Assembly (NCBI GenBank): GCA_016845305.1
Contig: JAERSW010000041.1
Coordinates: 25,155 to 89,154 of the forward strand
DNA from: Acidimicrobiales bacterium
Lineage (GTDB): Bacteria > Actinomycetota > Acidimicrobiia > Acidimicrobiales > MedAcidi-G1
Reading direction: 5' to 3'
Length of the DNA: 64,000 nt
Positions 63,438-64,000 of the stretch are shown piece by piece. The first letter of the stretch is position 1; every line of letters begins with the position of its first letter. A program made the translations under genes and the position numbers. The notes below the pieces were generated by a model that was given only the letters and a program-made list of their open reading frames with translations, had not been told where the DNA came from and did no database searches.

Positions 63438-64000
63438 TCAGGCCGCTGCGCCCGCCTTGCGGAACATGATGATGCCGCCGATGAGCATCCAGAGGAGCCA
63501 GAGCATGAACCCGATGAAGGCGACCTCGGCGGGGATGAGAACGATCAGGGCGGCGACGTAGCCGATCCAGACCAGCCATGACGGGATCAGCCCGGTCTGC
63601 TTGGCGCTGGCGCCCAGGCAGACCATCAGCATGATCCCGCCCATGACGTAGGGCCAGCCCAGGTACTCGGTGAAGGCGGCGAGTGCCATCACCGTGGCCT
63701 CGGGGAGGGTGTCGGCGGCGTCGCCGAGGATGACGCCCATGGTGCCGTCGAGGGCCATGCCGACGGCGATCATCACCGTGCCCATGGAGGCGCCGGCGGC
63801 CAGCATGGTGGCGCCTCGGTCACGCATGGCCCCGTTGAGCCACACGCCGAAGAAGAGCGCCAGGAGGCCGAAGATCAGGGCCAGCCACCCGCCGAAGAAC
63901 GTCGAGCCGGACTCGGCCACGTAGTGGGCGACGACCTCGGCGGACGTCGAGTCGGACACCGACGGCGGTTCCTCGCCGAGGAGCAGCCAGCCGAGCATGC
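63438..64000 (-). CDS. Multi-pass membrane protein, N-terminus beyond the window
   Basis: At least 186 residues with four or five hydrophobic spans (FFGGWLALIFGLLALFFGVW, MLAAGASMGTVMIAVGMAL, YVMGGIMLMVCLGA, WLVWIGYVAALIVLIPAEVA, FIGFMLWLLWMLIGG) and a short basic C-terminus FRKAGAAA. An in-frame ATG at 63998 is probably internal, since it opens within a hydrophobic span (MLGWLLLGEEPP). No family is recognised; resembles small DUF4386-type integral membrane proteins only in general form. Confidence 0.7.
   Translation of the reverse strand, partial: MLGWLLLGEEPPSVSDSTSAEVVAHYVAESGSTFFGGWLALIFGLLALFFGVWLNGAMRDRGATMLAAGASMGTVMIAVGMALDGTMGVILGDAADTLPEATVMALAAFTEYLGWPYVMGGIMLMVCLGASAKQTGLIPSWLVWIGYVAALIVLIPAEVAFIGFMLWLLWMLIGGIIMFRKAGAAA

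Overview
The window is about 64 kb of very GC-rich, densely packed chromosome from an actinobacterium, most likely class Acidimicrobiia (inference). Support: an actinobacterial spc/alpha ribosomal cluster with a zinc-type S14; GuaB3, a luciferase-like F420-type oxidoreductase and an F420-associated metalloprotease; a branched-chain-type lipoprotein with a Thr/Ala/Pro linker of the kind seen in Acidimicrobiia; heavy use of GTG starts; and many genes whose start codon lies 6-8 nt after a TAnnnT box, as expected for leaderless mRNAs. No IS element, phage or CRISPR array is visible. No gene-free stretch exceeds 300 bases.

Layout. 1-8,200: rplE(end)-rpsN-rpsH-rplF-rplR-rpsE-rpmD-rplO-secY-adk, then infA-rpmJ-rpsM-rpsK-rpsD-rpoA-rplQ-truA. 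An accessory AAA/DUF4143 ATPase (9,000-10,271, minus) sits between truA and rplM-rpsI. 11,467-19,317: envelope precursor and housekeeping genes glmM, an oversized GlmS-like protein, acpS, nnrD, alr. 19,325-24,912: a queuosine-tRNA mannosyltransferase-like protein, a P1 peptidase, a family 4 uracil-DNA glycosylase and the t6A cluster tsaE-tsaB-rimI-tsaD. 25,025-27,577 (minus): an 850-residue lipoprotein fusing a periplasmic binding domain to a beta-lactamase-like domain without its catalytic residues. 27,712-29,835: CIRCE-controlled groES-groEL with a clear terminator. 29,860-38,665: NUDIX, aromatic amino acid decarboxylase, guaB3, guaA and a small accessory metabolic group. 38,758-41,359: uvrD-type helicase and tRNA-Thr(CGT). 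41,427-52,051: a 44-residue membrane peptide, a zinc metalloprotease, tilS, hpt and the cofactor operon folE-folP-(pseudo-phosphatase)-folB-folK-DUF2520-panC-nadC-coaX-lysS. 52,098-62,537: polyprenyl synthase, clpC, a lipoprotein/HAD pseudoenzyme fusion, radA, dienelactone hydrolase, a Crp-family regulator, ispD-ispF-rlmB. 62,550-63,319: a DUF1778/GNAT toxin-antitoxin pair with a palindromic operator. The window ends inside a membrane protein gene.

The genes are mostly translation, cell-wall precursor, folate/pantothenate/NAD and isoprenoid biosynthesis and proteostasis functions in conserved actinobacterial order, broken by a few lineage-specific inserts. The most unusual content is three proteins that keep an enzyme fold but have lost catalytic residues (25,025, 45,717, 55,853), two apparent CTG start codons (infA and the metalloprotease), stop-codon-centred tandem duplications behind five genes, homopolymer G/C tracts in the control region of the fused lipoprotein, and three 23-bp-spaced operator-like repeats in front of the inserted ATPase.
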